From contig MPOT01000054.1 of the NCBI GenBank assembly GCA_001896545.1, positions 62,001 to 126,000 on the forward strand: a stretch of DNA of 64,000 nt, written 5' to 3'. This document shows, piece after piece, positions 41,195 to 49,767 of the stretch (the first letter of the stretch is position 1; each line of letters starts with the position of its first letter). Made by a program: the position numbers and the translations under genes. The notes below the pieces were generated by a model. It was given only the letters and a program-made list of their open reading frames with translations, did not search any database and was not told where the DNA came from. Source of the DNA: Tepidanaerobacter sp. EBM-38. Lineage in GTDB: Bacteria; Bacillota; Thermosediminibacteria; Thermosediminibacterales; Tepidanaerobacteraceae.

Positions 41195-41602
41195 TTACTG
41201 TAAAGTCGGATTTATAATTTTTCTCCAGTCCAAATCTCCCCGCATCAATCCTTTTATAAGTATCTCCGCTGTTGCGATGTTAGTTGCCAACGGCACATTG
41301 TGAACATCGCACACTCGAAGGAGTGCATTTATATCAGGTTCATGAGGCTGAGAAGTCAACGGATCCCTCATAAATATTACCATATCTATACCTTCGTCAG
41401 CTACCATCCCGCCAATCTGCTGATCCCCGCCCAAAGGCCCGGATTGGACGCGTTCAACCTTCAAGTCTGTTGCTTCCATTATCCTTTTGCCTGTGGTGCC
41501 TGTTGCATAAAGCTTATGAGGTTTTAAGATGTCTTCATAAGCAATAGCAAACTCTACCATCTTCTCTTTTTTTGCATCATGTGCTATAAGTGCTATATTC
41601 AT
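41195..41602 (-). CDS. mgsA: Methylglyoxal synthase
   Basis: Converts dihydroxyacetone phosphate to methylglyoxal and phosphate, a bypass of lower glycolysis when phosphate is short. It is 135 aa, slightly shorter than E. coli MgsA and normal for Firmicutes. ALIAHDAKK at the N-terminus, ATGTTG near 33, the catalytic Asp in [10 protein letters not shown] (Asp60) and FMRDPL near 77 are all present. It ends beside the clpB terminator. The protease-like gene lies upstream on the same strand. Confidence 0.95.
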   Translation of the reverse strand: MNIALIAHDAKKEKMVEFAIAYEDILKPHKLYATGTTGKRIMEATDLKVERVQSGPLGGDQQIGGMVADEGIDMVIFMRDPLTSQPHEPDINALLRVCDVHNVPLATNIATAEILIKGLMRGDLDWRKIINPTLQ

Positions 41603-41629
41603 ATATACAACCCCCGTTTTTAATTTTTG

Positions 41630-42451
41630 CTAAAACCGTCTATGTGTTCTGCGATCTATGACACCATGTTCTACCGATGGTGTAGCTTGTACAGGCTGCG
41701 GAAACAGATTCATGAGCTGGTATATTTCGGGCGGAACATCTGTGCTTACATTAAGGCCCAGTCCGCGAGCCACATCTACATTTATTGGGAAATCATGTGT
41801 CCAAATGCCCTGTGTCAATATCTCTGCTATGTTTTTCTTCTCATCGAAAGAATATCTGTCCGGAAGCAAATCCAGTATGCCATTTTTCAGCTGACTTATA
41901 GCCTTCTGGGAAATATCCGCTAAAATCAGCGTTTCATCACTGATGCTTGCCATAGGCTTTTGTTTTAGGACATTAACAATCGATGGAGCAGGATACTGGC
42001 CTAACTGCGGGTCTACCGGGCCCAGCATGGCATTATCTCCCATAACTATCTCGTCGGCGGCCAGTGCGATTAGAGTGCCGCCGGACATGGCATAGTGGGG
42101 GATAAACACTCTAACTTTTCCCTTATGCAGTTTTAAAGCTCTGGCTATTTGAAGTGCTGCTAATGCCACTCCTCCCGGGGTATGCAAGATCATATCTATG
42201 GGCATATTGGGGTCAGTCATCTGTATTGCGCGTATAATTTTTTCCGAATCATTGATATCAATATAGCGCATTACCGGAAAACCCAGTATACTCATGGTCT
42301 CTTGCCGATGTATAAGGGTAATTACTCTGGATTTGTTTTTTTCTTCGATTTTAGATATCAATCTTTGGCGCGACATTTTTAGCATTCCCTGAGTAACTAC
42401 AGGCTGCAATGCTGAAATCATAAAAAATAACATTAGCATATCAAGAAACAT
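41630..42451 (-). CDS. ClpP/crotonase-fold serine protease (SDH_sah family)
   Basis: Membrane-anchored protease-like protein, 273 aa. An N-terminal hydrophobic segment precedes a ClpP-like core. Core features are ILHTPGGVALAALQIARAL near 100, the nucleophile Ser in PHYAMSGGTLIALAAD near 130 and DNAMLGPVDPQLG near 155. This matches the SDH_sah / serine dehydrogenase proteinase family, relatives of SppA. Its targets are unknown. Start at 42451 follows AAAGGGG by ten bases; an earlier in-frame ATG (42475) overlaps that site. It lies 27 bp upstream of mgsA, probably in one transcript. Confidence 0.85.
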   Translation of the reverse strand: MFLDMLMLFFMISALQPVVTQGMLKMSRQRLISKIEEKNKSRVITLIHRQETMSILGFPVMRYIDINDSEKIIRAIQMTDPNMPIDMILHTPGGVALAALQIARALKLHKGKVRVFIPHYAMSGGTLIALAADEIVMGDNAMLGPVDPQLGQYPAPSIVNVLKQKPMASISDETLILADISQKAISQLKNGILDLLPDRYSFDEKKNIAEILTQGIWTHDFPINVDVARGLGLNVSTDVPPEIYQLMNLFPQPVQATPSVEHGVIDRRTHRRF

Positions 42452-42549
42452 TCTTACACAGCCCCTTTCTTGCATATTCTTTCCTACATTATATCAGATA
42501 ACCAGTTTTTGGGCAAAGCAAATGACAGCATCTGCTGTCATAAGGCCAA

Positions 42550-42592
42550 AGGGACGGTTCCAAAATATTCATGAATATTTTAGAACCGTCCC
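42550..42592. repeat. REP-like palindrome, copy 8
   Basis: AGGGACGGTTCC and AGAACCGTCCC arms with the CATG centre. It lies just past the MacB-type permease stop, where it may act as terminator of the exporter operon. Confidence 0.93.
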
Positions 42593-42599
42593 CGATTAT

Positions 42600-43781
42600 T
42601 CATTCGTATCGCAATGCTTCGATAGGTTTTAGGCTGCTGGCTTTGTTGGCGGGATATATTCCGAAGAATACTCCGACCAGCATGGAAAAACCAAAGGCGA
42701 TGGCTGTCACTGAGTAGGTTGTTTTCGCATTTATTCCAATTAACTGGGCTATTCCCCTGCTTAATAAAACTCCAATGATGATGCCTATGATTCCACCGAT
42801 GCCGCTGATTACCAGCGACTCTATCAGAAACTGGCTCATTATATCCCGCTTTCTTGCGCCAAGGGCTTTTCTGATACCTATTTCCCTTGTGCGCTCAGTT
42901 ACAGACACCAGCATAATATTCATAATTCCGATTCCGCCGACCAGAAGTGAGATAGCCGCAATACCGCCCAACATCATAGTAAGTGTTCCCGTGGTCTGGT
43001 TTATTGTATCAAGCATCTCAGTCTGGTCAAGAATTCTGTAGCTTTGAAAATCGCTATCGGAGCTTGTCTTAAACATGCGGGAAAGCTTGGAGGATATTTC
43101 TTCAGTTGCTTGGCTTACAGTATCCTTGGATGCGGCTTGGATATATAGTACTCTTACGCCTCTGCTCTGTAAAAGCCTTTCGGCTACGGTTATCGGAATG
43201 TATATCTCTTCATCGTTGGATCCCATCATGGAGCTGGAAGATTCAAGAATGCCGACTACTTTAAAAATCTGGCCTCCTATTTTTACTTCCTGCCCGATAG
43301 GATTTACTAATCCGAAAAGGTCTTCTGCTATTTGTGAACCAAGAATCGCTACTTTTTGGCGCATGTTAACATCGGCCGGTGTTATAAATCTGCCCTGTGA
43401 CAATTTGTAGTTTCTTACAGTCAGAAAGTCGGCATTTGTTCCTTGAATCTGAACACTGCTGTTTTTGTTGGCGTGTTTTACCGTAGCATTTCCGGTCACT
43501 ACCGGGGCCACCCCGCTGATGTAAGGACTTTCCGCAAATTCCATGGCGTCTTTATAGCTTAGGGTGGTATTTGCTCCTCTTCCCATTATATTTACGGTAA
43601 GCAGGTTTGAACCTAAGCTTTGGATTTGTTCGGTTACCTGCGAAGTGGCTCCCTGACCTATGGAAACAAGAGCAATAACCGATGTTACTCCTATAATTAT
43701 GCCGAGCATGGTTAAAAACGACCGCAGTTTATTATCTAAAATGCCTCTTAGGGCTATTTTTATGGTCTGGAGTGTATCCAT
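42600..43781 (-). CDS. MacB-type ABC exporter permease
   Basis: Membrane permease of the MacB/FtsX type, 393 aa. The N-terminal helix lies near 20-42 (LTMLGIIIGVTSVIALVSIG, then a large extracellular MacB_PCD domain). Three helices near 270-385 contain VGGIGIMNIMLVSVTERTRE, the signature of the FtsX family. With its ATPase and adaptor it forms a tripartite-like exporter for antimicrobial peptides, lipoproteins or other large molecules. The gene follows the ATPase without a gap. In a single-membrane cell it would push substrate out from the membrane surface. Confidence 0.93.
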   Translation of the reverse strand: MDTLQTIKIALRGILDNKLRSFLTMLGIIIGVTSVIALVSIGQGATSQVTEQIQSLGSNLLTVNIMGRGANTTLSYKDAMEFAESPYISGVAPVVTGNATVKHANKNSSVQIQGTNADFLTVRNYKLSQGRFITPADVNMRQKVAILGSQIAEDLFGLVNPIGQEVKIGGQIFKVVGILESSSSMMGSNDEEIYIPITVAERLLQSRGVRVLYIQAASKDTVSQATEEISSKLSRMFKTSSDSDFQSYRILDQTEMLDTINQTTGTLTMMLGGIAAISLLVGGIGIMNIMLVSVTERTREIGIRKALGARKRDIMSQFLIESLVISGIGGIIGIIIGVLLSRGIAQLIGINAKTTYSVTAIAFGFSMLVGVFFGIYPANKASSLKPIEALRYE

Positions 43782-44465
43782 TTATCCGACCACCTTTACA
43801 TCATTTACTATTTTGCCGTCTTGAATGTGGACATTTCTTTCGGCTTGATTTGCTACACTTATATCATGTGTTATAAGGATGATAGTTTTTCCGCTTAAAT
43901 GCAATTCTTTTAATATCTCCATGATTTCGCGGCCGGATTTTGTATCAAGGTTGCCTGTGGGCTCATCCGCCAATATAATCGGCGGGTCCGTAGACAGTGC
44001 TCGAGCTATGGCAACTCTCTGCTGCTGACCTCCGGAAAGTTCGGATGGTTTATGGTGTATCCTGTTGCCCAATCCTACTGCATTTAGCATTTCAACGGCA
44101 CGCTCCCTTCTGACCGAGCCTTTTTTCCCCGCATAGGTAAGCGGCAGTTCCACATTTTCCACTGCATCAAGCTTGGGAAGCAGGTTGAAACTCTGGAATA
44201 CAAATCCTATATGCCGGTTGCGTATGACTGCAAGCTGATCATCGTTTAGCTTGGATATATCTTTATCTTCAAATATATATGTACCATCGCTCGGCGTATC
44301 AAGGCATCCTAAAATATTCATCATTGTTGATTTTCCTGAGCCGGAGGGACCTACAATTGCCACGAATTCTCTGTTTTCGATTTGCAGTGTCACGCCGTCA
44401 AGTGCGTGCACGGCTGTGTCACCTCTTTTATATATTTTATAGATGTTTTCTAAGCTTATAAGCAT
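43782..44465 (-). CDS. MacB-type ABC exporter ATPase
   Basis: ATPase subunit of the exporter, 227 aa. It shows Walker A GPSGSGKST near 39, FQSFNLLP in the Q-loop, signature LSGGQQQR near 140, Walker B ILADEPTGNLD near 160 and the switch His in LITHD. This is the LolD/MacB pattern. Start at 44465 (MLISLENIYK) has CGGAGG upstream; a longer frame runs back into the adaptor gene. It lies 4 bp after the adaptor stop and directly before the permease. Confidence 0.94.
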   Translation of the reverse strand: MLISLENIYKIYKRGDTAVHALDGVTLQIENREFVAIVGPSGSGKSTMMNILGCLDTPSDGTYIFEDKDISKLNDDQLAVIRNRHIGFVFQSFNLLPKLDAVENVELPLTYAGKKGSVRRERAVEMLNAVGLGNRIHHKPSELSGGQQQRVAIARALSTDPPIILADEPTGNLDTKSGREIMEILKELHLSGKTIILITHDISVANQAERNVHIQDGKIVNDVKVVG

Positions 44466-44469
44466 ATGA

Positions 44470-46107
44470 TTACCTCCGATTACCCATTCCACCGCCACCA
44501 CCTGACGGCATTGGTCCCATCGGTGCCATTTGGCCTGCAGGTTGGTTGTCAAATCTGGTGCTGTTGCTGCTGCTTGTAGAATTAGATAGTAAAACTCTGT
44601 CTCCTTGCTTTACGCCGCTTACAATTTCTACATACTCATCGTTGCTGATGCCGGTCTCAACTTCCACCATATTGCTCGAAGACGTTTCTCCGTTATTTGA
44701 GGCCAGCATAACATAGCTCTTGTTATTTCGATATTGTATCGCTGTTATAGGCAGCATAAGGACATCTTGTTTGCTGGCTACGACCATCTCCACATCAACA
44801 GTCATGCCTGCTTTAAGTTCATCAACTTTATCTGTGGTTATTGTAACATCGAAAGTTGAAACATTGTTTTGGCTTTGACCCTGCTCTGCAATTTTTTCTA
44901 CCCGACCCTCAAATACCTGATCCGGTACGGCCTCTGCCGTTATTTTAACAGGCATGCCAATCTCAACATTGTTAATGTCAAGTTCATCTACAGGCAATAC
45001 TACCTGCATTTTTGCATAGTTTACAATAACCGCTGCAGGGTCGCTGCTGGAACTGCTGCTTGTGGACGGCCGGATCAGATCACCTTCTCGAACGTTTTGC
45101 TCTATAATTGTTCCATCTATGGGAGAATATACAAGAAGATTTTCTAATTGAGACATCTTGGATTTAAGGTCAAGTTCAGCCTGCTGTAAAGTTAACTGCT
45201 GTTTTTCTATATCCGTATTGATATCTTTTAAGTCCAGCGAAAATAGCTTCTGACCTTTTTTGACTACTTCACCTTCTTCAGCATATATCTCTTTAACCTT
45301 CGAGGATATTTCCGACTTTACATCCACTGCTTCTTCCGGCTCAACCAGGGCCTGTTCCATGCCTTGTTCTTTACCGCTGTCGGTAATAACATACACTTGA
45401 ACCGCTGTATCCTTTCCATCAACGTAATAGTTGCTGTTCATGGTAATGGTTACATAGTAGTAAATGCTGCCGGTAGATGTAAGTGTGCCTACTGTATCGG
45501 TTTTTGTTACTTCGCCTTCTACGGTATATATGGGATCTAAAAACATAACTTCGGCTTTTTGCCCCTGCTTTATATTTTTTATCTGTGACGAAATAAAGGG
45601 CACTTTAACCTGACATTTGTTTTGATCTTGTATGGTCGCAAGCACGCTGTTGGCATTTACCGAATCACCAACCTTTACATCAACAGATTTTACGATGCCG
45701 TCTTCAGGAGCATATATTACGGCTTTTTGTTTTTGTTCATTTATCTCTTGCAGGTTAATCTGCTGTTGTATCAGGGAAAGTTGAGATTTTTCAAGACTTA
45801 TTGAAAGGTCTTCATCCTCTAATTCAAAGAGCAGATCACCTTTTTTAACAACATCTCCTTCTTCAAAGTATACTTTTTTTACGGTGCCGTCTACTTTCAG
45901 ATTAATGGTTTCCTGCTCCATGGGTAAAAGCGTGCCCGAGCCTTTTAAAACCACTTCTAAATCTCCTTTTGTAACTTGGGCTGATGATACTTGCTGTGCC
46001 GCTGTTTTTCGCATTGAACTGTTTTTTTGTTTCCAAAAATACCCGGTAAAAATCACTGCAATAATTAAAACACCTATTACTGCTATCTTTATAACTTTTT
46101 TTGACAA
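44470..46107 (-). CDS. Membrane-fusion adaptor with two adaptor modules
   Basis: HlyD/MacA-type adaptor, 545 aa, anchored by an N-terminal helix (about 6-25). It appears to contain two consecutive adaptor modules. Each has a lipoyl half-motif pair: GTVKKVYFEEGDVVKKGDLL with PEDGIVKSVDVKVGDSV, and SKVKEIYAEEGEVVKKGQKL with SPIDGTIIEQNVREGDL. Each pair is separated by a short coiled coil of about 30 residues, and a beta-barrel and membrane-proximal domain follow. A Ser-rich linker lies near 385. The C-terminus is Gly/Met/Pro-rich. Typical MacA proteins are about 370-400 aa with one module. It leads the exporter operon. Confidence 0.88.
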   Translation of the reverse strand: MSKKVIKIAVIGVLIIAVIFTGYFWKQKNSSMRKTAAQQVSSAQVTKGDLEVVLKGSGTLLPMEQETINLKVDGTVKKVYFEEGDVVKKGDLLFELEDEDLSISLEKSQLSLIQQQINLQEINEQKQKAVIYAPEDGIVKSVDVKVGDSVNANSVLATIQDQNKCQVKVPFISSQIKNIKQGQKAEVMFLDPIYTVEGEVTKTDTVGTLTSTGSIYYYVTITMNSNYYVDGKDTAVQVYVITDSGKEQGMEQALVEPEEAVDVKSEISSKVKEIYAEEGEVVKKGQKLFSLDLKDINTDIEKQQLTLQQAELDLKSKMSQLENLLVYSPIDGTIIEQNVREGDLIRPSTSSSSSSDPAAVIVNYAKMQVVLPVDELDINNVEIGMPVKITAEAVPDQVFEGRVEKIAEQGQSQNNVSTFDVTITTDKVDELKAGMTVDVEMVVASKQDVLMLPITAIQYRNNKSYVMLASNNGETSSSNMVEVETGISNDEYVEIVSGVKQGDRVLLSNSTSSSNSTRFDNQPAGQMAPMGPMPSGGGGGMGNRR

Positions 46108-46266
46108 ACGTTCTTCCTCCCTTAAGGTGACAAGTAGTAGCTCCTTTGTCCCCTTTCTTTAAAGTAACTCAAATTAATTTTAGTTTATCCTTTAAAAGCG
46201 GATAAATTGTGATGGAAATATGGGATTTTGTGGTGAACGAGAAAAACGTTCCCGCTACCCCTCTAA

Positions 46267-47454
46267 TTAACTCTCTAAGCTTTTTACCAGCATGGTAGCA
46301 AAGCTTCCGGGCGGGAGGATAAATCTTATCTTAAGTTTTAGATATCCGGGGTAAATATCATCTTTTGCAAAAGATTGCAGGAGATCTGATGAATCAAAAG
46401 GAACCGTCCCTAAAAATTGGGGGATGGTGATGGCGGGGCGGGGGAAGGTTTTGAAGAAGGATTTTCGGATTTTGGTAAGGTTGAAGTCGGATGGTTTTAG
46501 GTTCCGCTCGGAGAGGACTTCTAGGACAGCGTCGGTAGCTTTGGAATCTCCTAAGATTTTGTAGGATACGGTTGGGATGTTGAGCTGCTTTAATGTATTT
46601 AAAGTATTTTCTTCAAGGGTTTCATAGAAGTAGTAGTCCATAATCCTTCCTTTTATTTTGATGGGGTTTGTTATATATTGGAGGAGTATGCGTTCTAAGC
46701 TTTGATTCCACAAAAAGCTTTGATATGCAGAAAAATGCATTGAAAGTTCTTCTTTCGGAATGGCATTGATGGCTTTTACTAATTGATATTTACTTTCTCC
46801 CTTGGTAAGAATCTTTACAATGTCTTTTTCGGCTGCTGTGCGGCATAGGGGGAGTATTGCCTGCCAGTCTCCCCACTGTTTTTCTATTGCCCTTTTTCTT
46901 TCCTTCTCTTTGCCTCTGTCTTCCGGGTATATGCTGGTTAAGTAAAGTTTCAAGGCACCCTTGTAATGTTTTCTTATAATCCTTTCCGCTAAAAACTCTT
47001 CAGGATTTATTACACTGCCAAAGCGCTGATCATCAAAGTAATTTGGAAAGCCGTAGCGGGCAACTTCATTTAAGCGCTTTGCTACTGATGTTTTTTGTGC
47101 TGTCGGTATTTTCCTAAGTGTCAATTCAAAGTAATTTCCTTTTAATATTGCGGGAGATACATAGTCATCCGCAAAACCTATAAAGGTAAGCTTGATTTTT
47201 GGCATATTGAAAGAAAGGTCATACTCCCTGGGCACGGAGATATATTGATATGTGAGAGCATGCCGGTCTTTTCGGCCTCCATATCCTATCCGTGCCATGG
47301 GCATCTTGTTTTGCCGGGCAATAGCCAAAAGTGCATCCATGGTATTCCAATGGCGTTTTTCCAGAAGGTATATGCGGTATGCACCATCATCCTTGATTTC
47401 TAAATCTATCAGTTCCTTTACGATAAAGTCCTCAGTTGTTGCTTTTATTTTCAA
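46267..47454 (-). CDS. truD: tRNA pseudouridine synthase D with REP-derived insert
   Basis: TruD family enzyme, 395 aa, which makes pseudouridine 13 in tRNA-Glu-type tRNAs. The catalytic Asp63 is in YGGRKDRHALTYQ, and NYFDDQRFGS near 140 is the family signature. The C-terminus FILPPGSFATMLVKSL is intact. Around residue 346, QFLGTVPF is encoded by one REP arm (46400-46418) in frame, so the protein has absorbed a mobile repeat near the end. The third-codon composition of the preceding 50 codons is unusually C-rich. It overlaps the DUF815 gene stop by 23 bp. Confidence 0.9.
   Translation of the reverse strand: MKIKATTEDFIVKELIDLEIKDDGAYRIYLLEKRHWNTMDALLAIARQNKMPMARIGYGGRKDRHALTYQYISVPREYDLSFNMPKIKLTFIGFADDYVSPAILKGNYFELTLRKIPTAQKTSVAKRLNEVARYGFPNYFDDQRFGSVINPEEFLAERIIRKHYKGALKLYLTSIYPEDRGKEKERKRAIEKQWGDWQAILPLCRTAAEKDIVKILTKGESKYQLVKAINAIPKEELSMHFSAYQSFLWNQSLERILLQYITNPIKIKGRIMDYYFYETLEENTLNTLKQLNIPTVSYKILGDSKATDAVLEVLSERNLKPSDFNLTKIRKSFFKTFPRPAITIPQFLGTVPFDSSDLLQSFAKDDIYPGYLKLKIRFILPPGSFATMLVKSLES
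46400..46418. repeat. REP-like half site, copy 9, inside truD
   Basis: GGAACCGTCCCTAAAAATT, identical to one arm of the complete palindrome, lies within the truD reading frame and adds residues without a stop. Confidence 0.92.
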
Positions 47455-48817
47455 TTACATCATCCTCTTTATTACTTGCCATTTTGCCCAGCAGGTCTTC
47501 TACAAACTGTTTGGCGGTTCGGCCGGAGCGGCTGTTATGCCAAAGCTCCCATTTTAGTGCCATTTCACGAAGTTGTTTGGGCTCTATGTTTATACCTTTG
47601 CTTTCGGCTATGCCCTCGACTATGTCAAGATATTTTTCCTGGTCGGGAGAAAGGTATACTACCGTAATGCCAAAGCGATCCGATAGGGAAAGTTTTTCTT
47701 GAAGCGTATCCTGGGCTTTTGCCTCATCTTCGGCCCGGTCACTGTGAAATTCCCGGATAAGATGGCGGCGGTTAGAGGTTGCGTATATCAGTACATTTTC
47801 CGGAGCCGGTTCCAAACTTCCTTCCAGAATGGCTTTTAAATACTTGTATTCTGTCTCGTGTTCTTCAAAGGAAAGGTCGTCTACAAAAATAATAAAGCGG
47901 TAGGGACGGTCTCTCAGTTCTGCAACGATATTGGAAAGGTCTATTAACCGGTCTTTGGTTACTTCCACCATTCGCAAGCCATCTTCTCCGAATTCATGGA
48001 TTAATGCCTTAATCGTAGAAGACTTGCCGGTGCCTCTGTCCCCGTATAGCAGCATGTTGTTTGCTCCAAAGCCTTGGACAAACTGTCGGGTATTTCGCAA
48101 TACTTCATTTTTCTGTTCTTCATAACCGATAAGGTTTTCCAACAGAATGGGGTCCGGTTCCGGTATGCCAACAAGTTTGCCGCCGTTTTCGGTATCTACC
48201 CATTTGAAAGCCCAGTATCTGGCAAACTTTCCACAGCCCGTATTCTTATAGAATTTTGCCAAGTCGCTGATATTTTTATTCCAAGCCGGGGAATTATTCA
48301 ACAGTATTTTTATTTTTTGTTTTTGTTCATAATAGGTTTTGGGGTATGGAAAAGATTTACTGCCTTTCATAGTAAGCATTGCGGTAAAATCTGTGCATTG
48401 AGCTGACTTTTCTTGTATATGGGAAGTAAATGCCATAAAATTGAAATCGTGTAATATCTTCAATAGCGCTAAATCCCTTTCTGCAAGTTCTATAAGCGGC
48501 TGCTCTATTTCATGTAATCCGATTTTTTCACATCTGAGGCTAAAAGGGTTTTCATCTGCAAGAATAAGATTTAAGATATGGTCTTGCCAAAGGTTGCCCA
48601 CTAAAGGTTCCCCACAAATTTTGTTTTCTTCTATAAGGCTGCTTAAAAAATCGTGGTATACTGAAACAAGAGCCGGTATAGGCTTTTCTTCCGAGGTAAT
48701 TTCAAGCATTTTTAAATATTTCTTAACAATTTGGTCATTTAGAAGAAGGTTTCTATAAATAACCAGGGAATTTGCAGCTAGCTGTGTGTCAAATATTTGT
48801 TGTTGAATTTTATTCAT
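47432..48817 (-). CDS. DUF815-family AAA+ ATPase
   Basis: A 461 aa ATPase of the DUF815 family. The helical N-terminal region (1-190) is less conserved. The ATPase part has Walker A YGDRGTGKSS near 245, Walker B RFIIFVDDLSFEE near 295, and YATSNRRHLIREF with sensor-1 Asn. The C-terminal NSRSGRTAKQF is typical. Function is unknown; relatives resemble MoxR-like or DnaA-like remodelling ATPases. Its stop overlaps the truD start, and the nitrilase-like gene lies 24 bp upstream. Confidence 0.9.
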   Translation of the reverse strand: MNKIQQQIFDTQLAANSLVIYRNLLLNDQIVKKYLKMLEITSEEKPIPALVSVYHDFLSSLIEENKICGEPLVGNLWQDHILNLILADENPFSLRCEKIGLHEIEQPLIELAERDLALLKILHDFNFMAFTSHIQEKSAQCTDFTAMLTMKGSKSFPYPKTYYEQKQKIKILLNNSPAWNKNISDLAKFYKNTGCGKFARYWAFKWVDTENGGKLVGIPEPDPILLENLIGYEEQKNEVLRNTRQFVQGFGANNMLLYGDRGTGKSSTIKALIHEFGEDGLRMVEVTKDRLIDLSNIVAELRDRPYRFIIFVDDLSFEEHETEYKYLKAILEGSLEPAPENVLIYATSNRRHLIREFHSDRAEDEAKAQDTLQEKLSLSDRFGITVVYLSPDQEKYLDIVEGIAESKGINIEPKQLREMALKWELWHNSRSGRTAKQFVEDLLGKMASNKEDDVIENKSNN

Positions 48818-48841
48818 ATGTATCTCCTTTCAATCACTGTG

Positions 48842-49549
48842 TTAATTAGCTGTTATGTCATTTAGTACCGGATTTTGACCTCTGGCTCTTTCAACCAGGC
48901 CCACATCTATAACAGTCGTTAAAATTTCGGGGCTCTCATCACTTTCAGCAAGTATTTTGCCCCAAGGGTCTACAACCATAGACATGCCTGAACATGCACC
49001 GGTCCGGGGTTTGCCCGCAGAATTTACTGCTACAACAAAAAATTGATTTTCAATGGCTCTTACTATGTTTAAAAGCTTCCAGTGAATTTCTCGAAGCTTC
49101 GGCCATTTTCCTAAAACAAAGAGAACTTTTGCACCTTTAAGAGCCGACTGTCTTACAACTTCTGGAAATCTTAAATCACAACCCGGGATAATCCCACAGC
49201 TGATGCCGTCTAAATCAAATATACAGCTTTCGGGCTGCATTTCATTAGCTTGATTACAGCTTGCAATAATATGACCTTGTCTGTCTACCGCATATGCGGT
49301 ATCAAAGGTGCAGGAAGTCACTATATTGACGGAGTTTTGCGCTGCCAGCTTTTGTAATTGATTTACGGCAGCGGCTTCCTGCTCATTTGAGCCGGCTGCC
49401 AAGATTGCAGGCAGAACCAGCACATTAGGCTTTTTTCGACGGTTTAAAGCCTTGCTTATCATGATTTCGGCTTGACTCAAATTCGCCTTAAAATCGCGGT
49501 AAATTGTATCAGTTTGAAGTAATGATATCTTTAGTTCAATATGTTCCAA
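48842..49549 (-). CDS. Nitrilase-superfamily protein lacking the catalytic triad
   Basis: A 235 aa carbon-nitrogen-hydrolase-fold protein, shorter than the usual 260-280. In active members the triad is Glu in LPE, Lys in a YRKxHLF segment and Cys in ICYDxRFPE. Here the Glu position reads VLPAILAAG (Ala), the Lys segment is missing from a shortened middle, and the Cys motif reads IPGCDLRFPEV. There Gly fills the Cys position and a Cys stands one place later. The structural part (GKWPKLREIHWKLLNIVRAIEN) is well kept. It is probably a non-catalytic relative, or one using a shifted Cys. Confidence 0.82.
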   Translation of the reverse strand: MEHIELKISLLQTDTIYRDFKANLSQAEIMISKALNRRKKPNVLVLPAILAAGSNEQEAAAVNQLQKLAAQNSVNIVTSCTFDTAYAVDRQGHIIASCNQANEMQPESCIFDLDGISCGIIPGCDLRFPEVVRQSALKGAKVLFVLGKWPKLREIHWKLLNIVRAIENQFFVVAVNSAGKPRTGACSGMSMVVDPWGKILAESDESPEILTTVIDVGLVERARGQNPVLNDITAN

Positions 49550-49767
49550 CTTATATCCGCTTCCTTTAAAAGATTAATCAAAAAGCTTTACTCGATTATA
49601 TCAAAAATAAAGCGCTTTTGTATAATATTTCTGCAAAATTTATGTTATTTACTCTGTGTTGGCAATGTGATAGGATACTGTTTGAGCATATAAATTTCGA
49701 AATTAAAAATCAGATGTGCAGTCTATTGTTGCTTATGTCATTGATTTTGAAAGGAGCATGTATAATT

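Noticed and set aside
20975-46418. Repeated palindromes as a CRISPR array
   Set aside because: Copies are scattered over 25 kb with no regular spacing, no unique spacers of equal size and no cas genes.
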